A stretch of DNA of 64,000 bases from Arthrobacter sp. PAMC25564 (GCF_004798705.1 NZ_CP039290.1:3410001-3474000), one strand, 5' to 3'. Shown: positions 1 to 11,911, counted from the first letter of the stretch. Translations and numbers: made by a program. Notes: generated by a model not told the origin, from the letters alone.

Positions 1-2705
<2,705 letters not shown>

Positions 2706-2865
2706 AAAACAAAAACAGACACAACCAACAGGCCCACGGGAAAACGCGGACCCAGGCTGCACAAAATTTGAAACCAGCTGTAAAAACCAGACCACACCAC
2801 GGGGTGGCGGATCCAGTCAATTCAACCAATCCAATACAATAAATTGGTATCAACAAACTTGGCAC

Positions 2866-2887
2866 ACTATTGAGTTCTCAAACAACA
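2866..2887 (-). promoter_or_regulatory. boxA-like element in rrn leader
   Basis: The minus strand reads TGTTGTTTGAGAACTCAATAGT, matching the spacer copy at 761-782 except for a swapped dinucleotide. It lies about 160 bases upstream of mature 16S, as expected for a leader antitermination/processing signal. Confidence 0.6.
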
Positions 2888-2973
2888 GACACATTCGAAA
2901 TACTTACCGAAACAATTCATTTCATAATTTCAATGAATTCTTTTGTTTCGCTTTCCTTCGCTGCGATGTTTAC

Positions 2974-3003
2974 AGTTTATTTCATTCATTTCCACTTTGC
3001 AAA
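2974..3003 (-). promoter_or_regulatory. Probable rrn promoter
   Basis: The minus strand has TTTGCA (2998-3003), an 18-base spacer and TAAACT (2974-2979) in the AT-rich stretch before the leader. This is a reasonable sigma-70-type match about 270 bases upstream of 16S. Other AT-rich sequence (2880-3080) could host further promoters, so this is one candidate rather than the only one. Confidence 0.45.
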
Positions 3004-3155
3004 TCCGGGATATTCTTCCGAATTTCACCTGATGGAATGAATCCCCCCAGCAAAATATGAAGCAAATTTTCATTTCAGCGCCTGGCGCATGAAGAATTGC
3101 TTCTGTTTTGTCGGGGGTTTGTCACCACTCAGCGGCGGCGACTCAGAAAACATTA

Positions 3156-3198
3156 CACGCTCCTCCCCCACCGGGCAAATCGGCCGGGAAGGAGCGTG
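3156..3198 (-). terminator. Rho-independent-like terminator after tyrS
   Basis: A 9-bp perfect outer stem (CACGCTCCT / AGGAGCGTG) encloses further C-rich/G-rich pairing just downstream of the tyrS stop. The minus-strand 3' side continues TAATGTTTT. It separates tyrS from the rrn promoter region. Confidence 0.6.
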
Positions 3199-3221
3199 CG
3201 GATGATGATCCAGGACACGGA

Positions 3222-4535
3222 TCAGGACTGGGAAACTTCCACAGTCGCCAGGTTCTTCTTGCCGCGGCGCAGCAGGAGATACCGGCCGTGCAGCAGCTGG
3301 CCGGGCGCGATAACGGCGTCGGGATCGGAGACCTTCGCATTGTTGACGTAGGCCCCACCCTCCCCTACGGTGCGGCGGGCTGCCGATTTGCTCTCGGACA
3401 GGCCGGAGGCCACCAGCAGGTCGATGATTCCCAGGGCGCCGGCATCGACGCTCGCGGAGGGCAGTTCGGAGGTCGCGGCCTTCAGGGTCGCCTCGTCGAG
3501 CACGCTGAGATCGCCATTGCCGAACAATGCGGCCGACGCCGCAATGACCTTCTCGGTGGCATCCGTGCCGTGGACCAGTGAAGTCACTTCATAGGCGAGC
3601 TTCCGCTGGCCCTCGCGGGCGAAGGGACGCTCGGCGACGGACACCTCCAGGGCCTCGATCTCCGCCCGGCTCAGGAAGGTGAAGACCTTGAGGCGGGCCG
3701 CGACGTCGTCGTCCGCCGTGTTGAGCCAGAACTGGTAAAAGGCGTAGGGGCTGCACATCTCCGGATCCAGCCAGATCGCGTTGCCTTCACTCTTGCCGAA
3801 TTTGGTGCCGTCGGAGTTGGTGATGAGGGGCGTGCCCAGGGCATGGACGTGCTTGCCCTCGACCTTGCGGATGAGTTCGGTGCCGCTGGTCAGGTTGCCC
3901 CACTGGTCCGAGCCGCCGGTCTGCAGCACGCAGTCGTAGTCGCGGAAGAGCTGGAGGTAGTCCATGCCCTGCAGGATCTGGTAGCTGAACTCCGTGTAGC
4001 TGATACCCTCGTCGGAGCCAAGGCGGGAGGCGACGGCATCCTTGCGCAGCATGGTGCCGACACGGAAATGCTTTCCGATCTCGCGGAGGAAGTCGATGGC
4101 GCTCAGCGGCGCGGTCCAGTCCAGGTTGTTGACCATCCGTGCGGCGTTGTCGCCCTCGAAGCTCAGGAAGCGACGGACCTGGGCCTGCAGATACCCCACC
4201 CACTCTGAAACCGTGTCCTTGGTGTTGAGGGTGCGCTCCGCCGTGGGACGGGGATCACCGATCAGCCCGGTGGAACCTCCGACCAGACCGAGCGGATTGT
4301 GGCCCGCCAGCTGGATCCGGCGCATCAGGAGCAACTGGACCAGGTTGCCCAGGTGCAGGCTCGGCGCGGTGGGGTCAAAGCCGCAGTAGTAGGTCACGGG
4401 ATCACCGGCGAGCAGTTTTTCCAGCTCCGCCTCATCCGTGGAGACGTGGACAAGGCCGCGCCATTTCAGCTCCTGCCAGACATTGGCGAAGCTGGGGTCA
4501 TTCTGCTGGGACTCGAGATTATTTAGCTGGGACAC
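3222..4535 (-). CDS. tyrS: Tyrosyl-tRNA synthetase
   Basis: A cytoplasmic class I aminoacyl-tRNA synthetase that attaches tyrosine to tRNA-Tyr. The 437-residue length is normal for the bacterial enzyme. The HIGH-type motif appears as HLGN within FDPTAPSLHLGN (about residues 53-64). The KMSKS-type loop appears as KFGKS, after GTPLITNSDGT. A C-terminal S4-like RNA-binding segment (about 370-437) ends the protein. The start codon is GTG. It lies upstream of the rrn operon on the same strand, separated by a terminator hairpin, and probably forms its own unit. Confidence 0.96.
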   Translation of the reverse strand: MSQLNNLESQQNDPSFANVWQELKWRGLVHVSTDEAELEKLLAGDPVTYYCGFDPTAPSLHLGNLVQLLLMRRIQLAGHNPLGLVGGSTGLIGDPRPTAERTLNTKDTVSEWVGYLQAQVRRFLSFEGDNAARMVNNLDWTAPLSAIDFLREIGKHFRVGTMLRKDAVASRLGSDEGISYTEFSYQILQGMDYLQLFRDYDCVLQTGGSDQWGNLTSGTELIRKVEGKHVHALGTPLITNSDGTKFGKSEGNAIWLDPEMCSPYAFYQFWLNTADDDVAARLKVFTFLSRAEIEALEVSVAERPFAREGQRKLAYEVTSLVHGTDATEKVIAASAALFGNGDLSVLDEATLKAATSELPSASVDAGALGIIDLLVASGLSESKSAARRTVGEGGAYVNNAKVSDPDAVIAPGQLLHGRYLLLRRGKKNLATVEVSQS

Positions 4536-4614
4536 GGAATCTAAGGTAGCAGGATCGGGCCAACGCAGCGCAGATGGCCAGCGCAGGTGACAGGATTTAC
4601 CGCAGGCGCGCGCC

Positions 4615-6843
4615 TCAGTCTTCTATGCCAGCCGGAACGTCCGCGGCGGCGATGAGCCTCAACCGCTGGGTGGGCCGCGTCATCGCCACATACAGGTCCC
4701 CGACGCGGCCATGCTCATGGTTGAGCATCGCCGTCGGCTCAAGCACCACGACGCCGTCGAACTCCAGGCCCTTCGCCTCGCGGGGGCTGATCACGACGAT
4801 GTCCTGCACGTAGCTGCCGGCGCCGGTGCCGACGCGGCGTCCGTAGACGGCGCGCAGCGCCTTGGCCGCTTCCGGAAGAAGGTCGCCGTCGGCAATCACG
4901 GCCAGGAGCCCCCCTTCCAGGGCAGCCAGCTCCTCCGGCAGGACCTCAACGAGCTTGCTGACGACACGGCCGGGCTCCACTCGGTCGATGATCGGGGACC
5001 AGCGGCCCTCCCGGACGGCCTTGGGCGCGGAGACAACCAGTCCGGCCGCGTTGGCCATACGCGCGGCGGCCTCGGCGATCTGGGATGGCGTGCGGTAGTT
5101 GACCGTGAGTTCCTCAAGCTGCCAGCGGTCCCCGAACATCGGGGCCAGAGCGCTCTGCCAGGAATTGGCCCCGGCCACCGAACTCGTCTGCGCGATATCC
5201 CCCACGATGGTGAAAGACTTCAGCGGACAGCGGCGGACCAGGAGCCGCCACTGCATCGGCGAGAGTTCCTGGGCCTCGTCCACCACGATGTGCCCGAAGG
5301 CCCAGGTGCGGTCGGTCGTGGCACGCTCCGCGGCGGTCAGGCGGGACACACGTTCCTGGTTCTGGTCCACCAGGTCCTCGGCAGAAATGAGGACATCCAC
5401 GCCGGCGGTTTCCATATTGACCAGGGTCTGCTTGGCGTTGGCGAGGTCGCGGGCTCGGTCGCTTTCCTGCTGCGCCAGGCCCCGCCCGGCAGCGGCGTCG
5501 AGCTCGCCGAGCAGTTCGGCGGCTTCATCGAGCAGCGGCACATCGGCGTCTGTCCACGGCGAATCGGCCGGCCGCAGCAGCAGGGCGCGCTCGGCCGCGG
5601 TGAGGTCCGGCGTGCAGGCCTCCAGGATCGCCGGCTTGCTCAGGAGCTCCCCCACGAGCTTTTCCGGCGTCATCGGCATCCAGCACAGGTTCAGCGCAAT
5701 CCGGACGTCCCGGGCGGAGCGGACGTCCTCGGCCAGATAGGAACGGTCGGCGTTGTTGCCGATGCTGCCGGCCTCGACAAGTTCGGTCATCTGCTCGGTA
5801 AGTTCGCGCAGCAGGATCTTGACGAACGGGACGCGGGCCTCGTTGTGCGGCTTTCCGGTGGCGCGCGCCCTGTCCCGGGCCCGGCGGACCTGCCGCGGCG
5901 TCAGGACCAGTTTGCGTCCGTCCACTTCAAGGATCCGGTTCCCGGCAGGGATGCGCTGGCGGTTGGCGACGGCGTTTGCCACCACGTCCGCCATCTCCAG
6001 CCGGCCCTTGATCGCCGCAACGGCGGATTCGGGCTCCTCGACGGCGTGGATGCCGGGCATCAGGCGGCCCAGGCTCGCCATCACAACACCGGTCTCGCCG
6101 AGGGAGGGCAGCACACGTTCGATGTACTTCATGAACGACGACGTCGGGCCCACCAGCAGGACGCCGGCCGTCTTGAGGCGGTCCCGGTGGGTGTACAGCA
6201 GATAGGCGGCGCGGTGCAGGGCGACGGCGGTCTTGCCGGTGCCGGGTCCGCCCTGGACCACGAGTGCCCCGGAAATGGAGGAGCGGATGATCCGGTCCTG
6301 CTCGGACTGGATGGTGCCGACAATGTCGGACATCCGCCCGGTCCGCTTGGAGTTCAGTGCCGCCAGCAGTGCGCCTTCGCCCTGGAGCGAGTCGTTGTCG
6401 GCGAGCAGGTCGGCGTCGAGCACGTCGTCCTCGATCGCCTTGACCTCGCGGCCCTGCAGGATGAGATGCCGGCGGCGGCGCACGCCCTGCCGGTCGAATG
6501 CCGTGGCTTGGTAGAAGTGCCCGGCCTCGGGCGCCCGCCAGTCCACCATGAGCCGCTGGAGGTCCTCCGTGGTCAGGCCAATGCGCCCGATGTACTGGGC
6601 CTCCCCCGAGTCGAGGTCCAGGCGGCCGAAGACGAGGCGGTCGTCGACGGCGTCGAGCTGGGCGAGGCGGTCCTCATACAAGGCCGCGAAGGCATCGCGT
6701 TCGGAGACATTCTGCATGGTGCCGACCGCGCCGGCCCGCCGCACCTGGGCCAGCTGGGCGCGCTTTTCCGCCCGCAACTCATCGAGCCGGGCATAGAGGC
6801 CGGCCACATAGTCGCGTTCATGGGCCAAATCAGCGTCGTGCAT
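4615..6843 (-). CDS. helD: HelD-type UvrD-family ATPase (RNA polymerase recycling factor)
   Basis: This 742-residue superfamily-1 ATPase has Walker A GGPGTGKTA (198-206), a Walker B-like VDEAQELSPMQW, and a late motif with YVAMTRPTQRL. The N-terminus begins with a charged predicted coiled coil (about 8-40), as in HelD proteins that insert into the RNA polymerase channels. Known HelD/HelR proteins bind and dissociate stalled or non-productive RNA polymerase, and some actinobacterial members protect it from rifamycins. Whether this one gives rifamycin tolerance cannot be read from sequence; I found no rifamycin-associated element upstream. Start ATG follows AGGGGAAA. Long open frames on the other strand are GC-rich shadows. 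Confidence 0.9.
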   Translation of the reverse strand: MHDADLAHERDYVAGLYARLDELRAEKRAQLAQVRRAGAVGTMQNVSERDAFAALYEDRLAQLDAVDDRLVFGRLDLDSGEAQYIGRIGLTTEDLQRLMVDWRAPEAGHFYQATAFDRQGVRRRRHLILQGREVKAIEDDVLDADLLADNDSLQGEGALLAALNSKRTGRMSDIVGTIQSEQDRIIRSSISGALVVQGGPGTGKTAVALHRAAYLLYTHRDRLKTAGVLLVGPTSSFMKYIERVLPSLGETGVVMASLGRLMPGIHAVEEPESAVAAIKGRLEMADVVANAVANRQRIPAGNRILEVDGRKLVLTPRQVRRARDRARATGKPHNEARVPFVKILLRELTEQMTELVEAGSIGNNADRSYLAEDVRSARDVRIALNLCWMPMTPEKLVGELLSKPAILEACTPDLTAAERALLLRPADSPWTDADVPLLDEAAELLGELDAAAGRGLAQQESDRARDLANAKQTLVNMETAGVDVLISAEDLVDQNQERVSRLTAAERATTDRTWAFGHIVVDEAQELSPMQWRLLVRRCPLKSFTIVGDIAQTSSVAGANSWQSALAPMFGDRWQLEELTVNYRTPSQIAEAAARMANAAGLVVSAPKAVREGRWSPIIDRVEPGRVVSKLVEVLPEELAALEGGLLAVIADGDLLPEAAKALRAVYGRRVGTGAGSYVQDIVVISPREAKGLEFDGVVVLEPTAMLNHEHGRVGDLYVAMTRPTQRLRLIAAADVPAGIED

Positions 6844-6878
6844 CGAACGTTTCCCCTATCGAAAAAGACAGACCGTCC

Positions 6879-6884
6879 ATTCTA
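6879..6884 (-). promoter_or_regulatory. Candidate -10 box for helD
   Basis: The minus strand reads TAGAAT about 36 bases upstream of the helD start. No convincing -35 accompanies it. Just upstream (6917-6940) a 10-base sequence, caggcattgt, is repeated directly with a 14-base period, which could be a regulator site. Confidence 0.35.
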
Positions 6885-6964
6885 CAGCCATTTCGGTGAA
6901 CGCATCTGAAACATGTCAGGCATTGTTTTTCAGGCATTGTACCGATACAGATGGAATGGTCCGG

Positions 6965-7522
6965 CTAAAGGCGCAGCAGGGAGTGGACCCTGTGTCCGCT
7001 CAAGGCCTCACGGCCCCGCAGTTCATCGAGCTCCAGGACGGCTCCCACACCGGCAATCCGGACCCCGCACCGTTCGAACAGCCGGACGGCTGCGCCGAGC
7101 GTGCCGCCGGTGGCGAGCACATCGTCGAGGATCAGGACCCGGCTGCCCGGCGCCAGATCGGTGGTGTGCAGCTCGACCGTGGCCGTGCCGTATTCCAGCG
7201 CGTAGTCCTCGGAGACCACTTCGCGTGGCAGCTTGCCCGCCTTGCGGACGGTGATGACGCCGGTATCCGTGGCGTACGCCGCGGCGGCCGCAAGCAGGAA
7301 GCCGCGGGCTTCCACTCCGGCGACGGCGTCGAACTGGCCCTTGAACGGAGCCACGAGGGCATCGACGACGGCCTTCAAGGCGGTCCCGTCGGCGAACACG
7401 GGGGTCAGATCCTTGAAGCTGATTCCCGGTTTGGGATAGTCCGGGACGGTGGCGCACAGGCTGTTGATCAGCTCATCCACCGTTGCGGTTCTGTTGATCG
7501 GGTCCATAGCGCTTTGATTCAC
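6965..7522 (-). CDS. apt: Adenine phosphoribosyltransferase
   Basis: Converts adenine and PRPP to AMP in purine salvage, in the cytoplasm. The 185-residue protein has the type I PRTase PRPP-binding loop VLILDDVLATGGT and the upstream KPGISFKDLTPVF region typical of Apt. A GTG start at 7522 is preceded by AAGG; an ATG five codons later (7507) is a possible alternative. It is followed on the same strand by helD, but a candidate promoter between them suggests separate transcription. Confidence 0.95.
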   Translation of the reverse strand: MNQSAMDPINRTATVDELINSLCATVPDYPKPGISFKDLTPVFADGTALKAVVDALVAPFKGQFDAVAGVEARGFLLAAAAAYATDTGVITVRKAGKLPREVVSEDYALEYGTATVELHTTDLAPGSRVLILDDVLATGGTLGAAVRLFERCGVRIAGVGAVLELDELRGREALSGHRVHSLLRL

Positions 7523-7716
7523 CCATCTACCTTACGGGCTGCCGCCAAATCTTCCGGCCATTCCGTGGCCCGCCGCTGACGGCCCACCCCGGGCCGGACG
7601 CCAGCCGGGCACTGGCCCGGCTGGCGCCCGGGTGCCGCCCTGCCGTCACCCAATGTTCACCGCCGCAGCAACCGATTCGCGGCTCCCGTCCACTCCGGCG
7701 GTGATTAGATGCTGCC

Positions 7717-8334
7717 ATGCGACACGAAATTGCCTTATCCGGACACGGCATCAGCCTGGTCCCGCTGTCCCCGGACCATGCCGCGGGGCTGTTTGACTTT
7801 GTTGATCCGGGCATGTGGGCCGGTATGGCCGCCGCGATGCCCACTACTCCGGACGAGCTCGCGGCCCTGTTCCGGTCGAGGCTGGAGGATCCCGCCAATA
7901 TCCCCTTCGCCGTGACCGACCAGCGCACCGGGGCACTGCTCGGCACGACGTCCCTCTGCGATTACGTCCCCGCCCAGCAGCGCCTGGAGATCGGCGGCAC
8001 CTTCTACGGGCGGCAGTTCTGGGGCAGCCACGTCAACCCGGCCAGCAAGAACATGCTCCTCGCCCATGCCTTCGACGCCCTGGCGGTCCGTCGGGTGGCT
8101 TTCCGATGCGATGCCAGGAATACGCGGAGCGCGGCGGCGATCGAACGGCTCGGCGCGCAATTCGAGGGAGTCCTCCGCGGTCATCGGGTCGCACCCGGCG
8201 GGGGCCGTTCGGACACGGCGGTGTTCTCTATCCTGAGCGGTGAGTGGCCCCGGGTGAGGGAATTGCTGGCACGGCGGTTGGCTCCATTCGCCGTGGCGGA
8301 AGACTACGCGGTCCGCACCTTCGCCGCCTCGTAG
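7717..8334 (+). CDS. GNAT-family N-acetyltransferase (RimJ/RimL-like)
   Basis: A 205-residue GNAT-fold protein. Visible features are a RimJ/RimL-like core (DQRTGALLGTTSLCDYV, then RLEIGGTFYGRQFWG), a motif A region and the characteristic NTRSAAAIERLGAQFEGVLR near residues 130-150. Proteins of this type acetylate amino groups of ribosomal proteins, small amines or antibiotics; the substrate here is unknown. The last about 10 codons (YAVRTFAAS) lie in antisense to a sequence that duplicates the 3' end of the 3-methyladenine glycosylase gene at 9052. The C-terminus may therefore have been replaced when the neighbouring segment was inserted. Confidence 0.85.
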   Translation: MRHEIALSGHGISLVPLSPDHAAGLFDFVDPGMWAGMAAAMPTTPDELAALFRSRLEDPANIPFAVTDQRTGALLGTTSLCDYVPAQQRLEIGGTFYGRQFWGSHVNPASKNMLLAHAFDALAVRRVAFRCDARNTRSAAAIERLGAQFEGVLRGHRVAPGGGRSDTAVFSILSGEWPRVRELLARRLAPFAVAEDYAVRTFAAS

Positions 8335-8370
8335 CGCGGCGTGGCCGGATCGCCGGTCAGCCGGGACCGC
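8304..8370 (-). pseudogene. Remnant: 3' end of a second 3-methyladenine glycosylase (mpg) gene
   Basis: On the minus strand this segment encodes LTGDPATPRYEAAKVRTA and a stop. The intact Mpg at 9052-9759 ends LTGDPTVSRYKAAKVRTA and a stop. The DNA shares a 26-base identical core (8304-8329 with 9052-9077) and about 85% identity over 67 bases. Nothing upstream of it is Mpg-like. It overlaps the tail of the GNAT gene on the other strand. Confidence 0.75.
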
Positions 8371-8403
8371 CGTCGCCGGCTCTGGAGAACAGCTACGTTT
8401 TGC

Positions 8404-8997
8404 CTATGGAGGCCCGGCATCGTCGGGCGGCACAGCGGGCTGCCGCAGGAGTTCATTCGTGAGCCCGTAGCTGACGACGTCGAGCGCTTTCCTGAGGGCG
8501 TGCTCCGCATCGAACCTGCTGGCCGCTACGCTGCTCAATCGGGAGTAGTCATCTGCCCATTCGGAACGGCGGAACCTGTCAGCATCGCCATGCAACAGCC
8601 GTCCATACAAAACGTCCTCGAAAAGGTCTGGTCCATCATCCTGGGCCAGTCCGGACAACAGCCGACGACGCCCCTGCACCATCTCGGCGGTGAACAGCCT
8701 CGCCACTTCTTCCGTCCCCTCCGCCACCTTGCGGTCCACCCGGAAGTTGCAGAGGCGGAGCGCCCTCACCACCAGCTTGAGCGACACATGTTCATCACGA
8801 ACAATGAATTTACGCAACAGGGCCGCACGGAAGAGCTCTACCCAATGCCTGCGCTCCCCCTCGACGGAGTCGGGAGGGAGCGCGGCTCCGTCCGGTTTGA
8901 ACAGTTCGACCATCCGGAAGTACTCGGTGGCCAGGCTTTCAAAAATCCGGAGCCTTTCCAGTTCACTGCTTGGCTTCCCGCGTTTACCTTCGCCCAT
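8404..8997 (-). CDS. Hypothetical protein (orphan between mpg 3'-end copies)
   Basis: A 197-residue, Arg/Leu-rich, apparently cytoplasmic protein with no signal peptide or membrane helix, probably mostly alpha-helical. I do not recognise a family. The stretch from about 45 to 90 (HWVELFRAALLRKFIVRDEHVS) looks like a compact helical bundle. The gene sits between two copies of the mpg 3' end, so it looks acquired together with that duplication. An 8-bp inverted repeat (ctgcagtc/gactgcag, 9018-9045) lies 21 bases upstream of the start and could be an operator. The ribosome-binding site (GATGAAG) is weak. An opposing open frame (8341-9171) has no recognisable domain. Confidence 0.55.
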   Translation of the reverse strand: MGEGKRGKPSSELERLRIFESLATEYFRMVELFKPDGAALPPDSVEGERRHWVELFRAALLRKFIVRDEHVSLKLVVRALRLCNFRVDRKVAEGTEEVARLFTAEMVQGRRRLLSGLAQDDGPDLFEDVLYGRLLHGDADRFRRSEWADDYSRLSSVAASRFDAEHALRKALDVVSYGLTNELLRQPAVPPDDAGPP

Positions 8998-9017
8998 AAG
9001 GCTTCATCATGCCCCCA

Positions 9018-9045
9018 CTGCAGTCGCTACGGAATCGGACTGCAG
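9018..9045. promoter_or_regulatory. 8-bp inverted repeat upstream of the orphan gene
   Basis: Arms CTGCAGTC (9018-9025) and GACTGCAG (9038-9045) are perfect with a 12-base spacer. They lie between the mpg stop and the orphan gene start. An operator or the end of an inserted segment are both possible. Confidence 0.35.
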
Positions 9046-9051
9046 CCTCAG

Positions 9052-9759
9052 CTACGCGGTCCGCACCTTCGCCGCCTTGTAGCGGGACACCGTCGGATCC
9101 CCGGTCAGCCAGAACCGCCAGGGGTAGTCGCCCGTGCCGCCGTCCCCGGAGACGCCGACCCGCGGCCCTGAGCTGACGGCGGCAGGCGGAACGGCCGGCA
9201 GCTCCAGCCGGAACGGCGCGCCGAGCGCGTCCCGTCCGCTGTCCGCCGTCGTGAGTCCGAGGACACTGGCGAGCCGGGCGGGTCCGCTCGCGAGGTCCTT
9301 GGCGGATTTCGACGTCGGACGCCTGGCCAGTGCCAGCTCCTGCCCGGCGATGACCTCGCCGGCCCGCAGCAGCAGGGCCGATGCCACGCCCGCCGGACCA
9401 CAGACGATGTTGGCGCAGTGGTGCATTCCGTAGCTGAAGTACACGTACAGATGGCCGGCGGGGCCGAACATCGGCGCATTGCGGGCCGTCGCGCCGCGGA
9501 AGGTGTGGGATCCGGGATCAGGGTGCAGCGAGTCATGCGGCCCAAGATAGGCCTCCACCTCGGTGATCCGCACCGACACCGTGCCTTCCGGCCCCTCGTG
9601 AGTCAACACGGCGCCGAGCAGCAGCGGCGCCACCTGCCGCGCATCCCGGGAAAGCAGCTCCCGCAGCGGCGCGCTCCCGTCGGGCCCCGGGGGCACGGCT
9701 GGCTGGCCGCCCGGCCGGGGGTGCGGCAGCGGGCCTGCTGGAAGCGGGCGCGAACTCAT
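9052..9759 (-). CDS. mpg: DNA-3-methyladenine glycosylase (AAG/Mpg family)
   Basis: Excises alkylated purines, starting base-excision repair. The 235-residue length fits the family. RITEVEAYLGPHDSLHP contains the catalytic Glu, and GHLYVYFSYGMHHCANIV is the conserved Tyr-rich DNA-intercalating/base-binding region. VRTA is the C-terminus. The start ATG follows TCGGAGC. It is divergent from the Ada-AlkA/ogt pair across about 100 bases, so this is a small alkylation-repair locus. A divergent copy of its 3' end lies at 8304-8370. Confidence 0.92.
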   Translation of the reverse strand: MSSRPLPAGPLPHPRPGGQPAVPPGPDGSAPLRELLSRDARQVAPLLLGAVLTHEGPEGTVSVRITEVEAYLGPHDSLHPDPGSHTFRGATARNAPMFGPAGHLYVYFSYGMHHCANIVCGPAGVASALLLRAGEVIAGQELALARRPTSKSAKDLASGPARLASVLGLTTADSGRDALGAPFRLELPAVPPAAVSSGPRVGVSGDGGTGDYPWRFWLTGDPTVSRYKAAKVRTA

Positions 9760-9860
9760 GCTCCGACTTTAACAAAGCTGGCCTGGCGGGGCACCATCCC
9801 CGCCACGGCCGTGTCCGATTTCCGCTAGCAGTGGCACCGGCAAGCTGAGAGGATGAAGCC

Positions 9861-11393
9861 ATGGACTTCTGGCAGCGCTACCGGGCGATCGATGCCCGGG
9901 ACACCCGTTTCGACGGGCAGTTCTACACGGCTGTCCGGACCACCGGCATCTACTGCCGGCCCTCCTGCCCGGCCCGGACCCCCAAGGCGGGCAACGTCAC
10001 GTTCTACGAGACCTCCGCCGCCGCCCACGACGCCGGGTACCGGGCCTGCAAACGCTGCCTTCCGGAGGCCGTGCCGGGCACCCCGGCGTGGAACATCCGA
10101 TCGGACATCGCCGGGCGGGCCATGCGGCTCATCAATGACGGGGTCATCAACCGCGACGGCGTGGAAGGGCTCGCCTCCCGGCTCGGCTATTCCTCCCGCC
10201 AGCTCAACCGGATCCTCAGCCACGAACTCGGCGCCGGCCCGCTGTCCCTGGCACGGGCCAGCCGCGCCCAGACCGCCCGCACCCTGCTGGTCTCCACCTC
10301 CCTGAAGGTAGCCGACGTCGCCTTCGCCGCTGGCTTCAGCAGCGTGCGCCAGTTCAACGAGACCATCGGCGAGGTGTTCGCTATGACACCCTCGGCGCTG
10401 CGGGCCACGGCCCGCCACCGGGCGCCTGCGGCTTCCACGGCGCTGACGCTGAACCTGCCGTACCGGGAGCCGTTCGATCCGGGCGTGTTCGATTTCCTCG
10501 CGGTCCGTGCCATCCCGGGGATCGAGACCGGGAGCTCCACGTCCTATGCCCGGACCCTGCGGCTGGCCCACGGCGATGCCCGCTTCGTGGTGGAGTACGA
10601 CGCCGCCGCGCCCGGGCGCCCGCTGGTACTGACGGTCGGTGCCGTGGATTTGCGGGACCTCGCCGCCCTGCTCAGCAGGGTCCGCCGGCTGCTGGACCTC
10701 GATTCCGATCCGGTCGCGATCGACGGCGCCCTCGCGGCTGATCCCCGGCTAACGGCCAGCGTGGCACGGACGCCCGGCATCCGGATGCCGGGCGCGGTGG
10801 ACCCGCAGGAGCTGCTGATCCGGGCGATGATCGGGCAGCAGATCACCGTGGCGGCCGCCCGCACCGCCCTGGTCCAGCTTTCCGCGGCCGGAAGCGAAAG
10901 CCTGGTGCCGGCCGGCGGGCTGCACCGGCTGTTTCCCACGGCGGGACAGATCGCGGAGACGGGCTTCGAACTGTTGCGGGGCCCGCAGCGCCGGATCGAC
11001 TCCATCCGCGCGGCCGCCGCGGCGATGGCCTCGGGGGACCTCGGTTTCGGCTATGGTGACGACCTTCCAGGGCTGCAGGCCAGGCTCCTGCCCCTGGCCG
11101 GCGTCGGGCCGTGGACGGTGGGGTATGTGGCGATGCGGGTCATCGGCGCCCCGGACGTCTTCCTCGGCAACGACGCGGCGGTGCGGAACGGCATCCGCTC
11201 ACTGCTGCCCAAGGCTGCTGACGGGCCCGACGGCGCGGCCGCCGACAACACCACACTTGACCCGACGGTCCTGGCCCCGGATTTCCGCGGGGTGAGCCCC
11301 TGGCGCTCCTACGCCACCATGCACCTGTGGCGCGCGGCAGCGCAGGCCGCAGCGCGGAAACAGACCCCCTCGACGAAGGAAGCGAAGAAATGA
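9861..11393 (+). CDS. Ada-AlkA fusion: alkylation sensor and DNA-3-methyladenine glycosylase II
   Basis: This 510-residue protein joins three parts. Residues 1-80 are an Ada-type zinc domain with Cys32, Cys36, Cys63 and Cys66 ([12 protein letters not shown] and RACKRCLPE). Residues about 85-185 are an AraC-type helix-turn-helix pair ([20 protein letters not shown]). Residues about 190-490 are an AlkA domain with a HhH-GPD core, including [14 protein letters not shown] and FLGNDAAVR with the catalytic Asp. It probably senses methyl phosphotriesters through a Cys, activates alkylation-repair genes and removes alkylated bases. GAGAGGA precedes the ATG. Its stop overlaps the ogt start (ATGA), so the two are translationally coupled. 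Confidence 0.92.
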   Translation: MDFWQRYRAIDARDTRFDGQFYTAVRTTGIYCRPSCPARTPKAGNVTFYETSAAAHDAGYRACKRCLPEAVPGTPAWNIRSDIAGRAMRLINDGVINRDGVEGLASRLGYSSRQLNRILSHELGAGPLSLARASRAQTARTLLVSTSLKVADVAFAAGFSSVRQFNETIGEVFAMTPSALRATARHRAPAASTALTLNLPYREPFDPGVFDFLAVRAIPGIETGSSTSYARTLRLAHGDARFVVEYDAAAPGRPLVLTVGAVDLRDLAALLSRVRRLLDLDSDPVAIDGALAADPRLTASVARTPGIRMPGAVDPQELLIRAMIGQQITVAAARTALVQLSAAGSESLVPAGGLHRLFPTAGQIAETGFELLRGPQRRIDSIRAAAAAMASGDLGFGYGDDLPGLQARLLPLAGVGPWTVGYVAMRVIGAPDVFLGNDAAVRNGIRSLLPKAADGPDGAAADNTTLDPTVLAPDFRGVSPWRSYATMHLWRAAAQAAARKQTPSTKEAKK

Positions 11394-11902
11394 AAGCCCA
11401 GCTGTTGACCATGTCCACCCCTGACGGCCCGTTCACCATCATTGCCAGGGACGGCGCCGTGCTTGCCTCCGGCTGGACCGCGGTTCCCAGCGAACTCACC
11501 GGCCAGATCCACGCCGAGCTGCTGCCCGCGGAATACGAGCCCGTCCTGGGGCTCGGAACCATTTCCGCGGCCGTCGAGGAGTTCTACGCCGGAAATCCGG
11601 CCCCGGCCATGGGAGTGCCGGTGCTGCAGAAATCCGGCCCCTTCCGCAGCCATGCCTGGGACATGCTCCGGACGGTGGCGCCGGGAAGCCCGGTGACGTA
11701 CACGGAGTACGCGGAGCTCTCCGGGAACCCGAAAGCGGTCCGTGCTGCGGCCAGTGCCTGCGCGTTCAACGCGGCTGCCCTGTTTGTCCCGTGCCACCGG
11801 GTGATCCGCACCGACGGCACCCTGGGCGGCTTCCGCTGGGGGCTCGCCATCAAGGAGAGCCTGCTGGAGAGGGAACACGGACTGGCGCCGGCCCCGAAGT
11901 GA
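11390..11902 (+). CDS. ogt: Methylated-DNA-[protein]-cysteine S-methyltransferase
   Basis: Suicide repair enzyme that moves the methyl group of O6-methylguanine to its own cysteine. The active-site motif PCHRVI is present, preceded by the helix-turn-helix [13 protein letters not shown] and followed by [10 protein letters not shown]. The start ATG overlaps the stop of the upstream Ada-AlkA gene by ATGA, giving 170 residues, which is typical; a longer frame upstream is only an extension of the open frame. It converges with argH. Confidence 0.95.
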   Translation: MKAQLLTMSTPDGPFTIIARDGAVLASGWTAVPSELTGQIHAELLPAEYEPVLGLGTISAAVEEFYAGNPAPAMGVPVLQKSGPFRSHAWDMLRTVAPGSPVTYTEYAELSGNPKAVRAAASACAFNAAALFVPCHRVIRTDGTLGGFRWGLAIKESLLEREHGLAPAPK

Positions 11903-11911
11903 GTTAACCGC

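Noticed and set aside
4711..6909. 732-codon plus-strand open frame opposite helD
   Set aside because: It is antisense to a clear HelD protein, with no domain of its own; long antisense frames are common at this GC content.
6844..6964. Rifamycin-associated element upstream of helD
   Set aside because: No inverted repeat of the known 19-bp type is visible, only a short direct repeat.
8341..9171. 276-codon plus-strand open frame opposite the orphan gene
   Set aside because: It crosses the mpg stop and relic sequence and has no domain; the minus-strand frame has better start context and ends cleanly.
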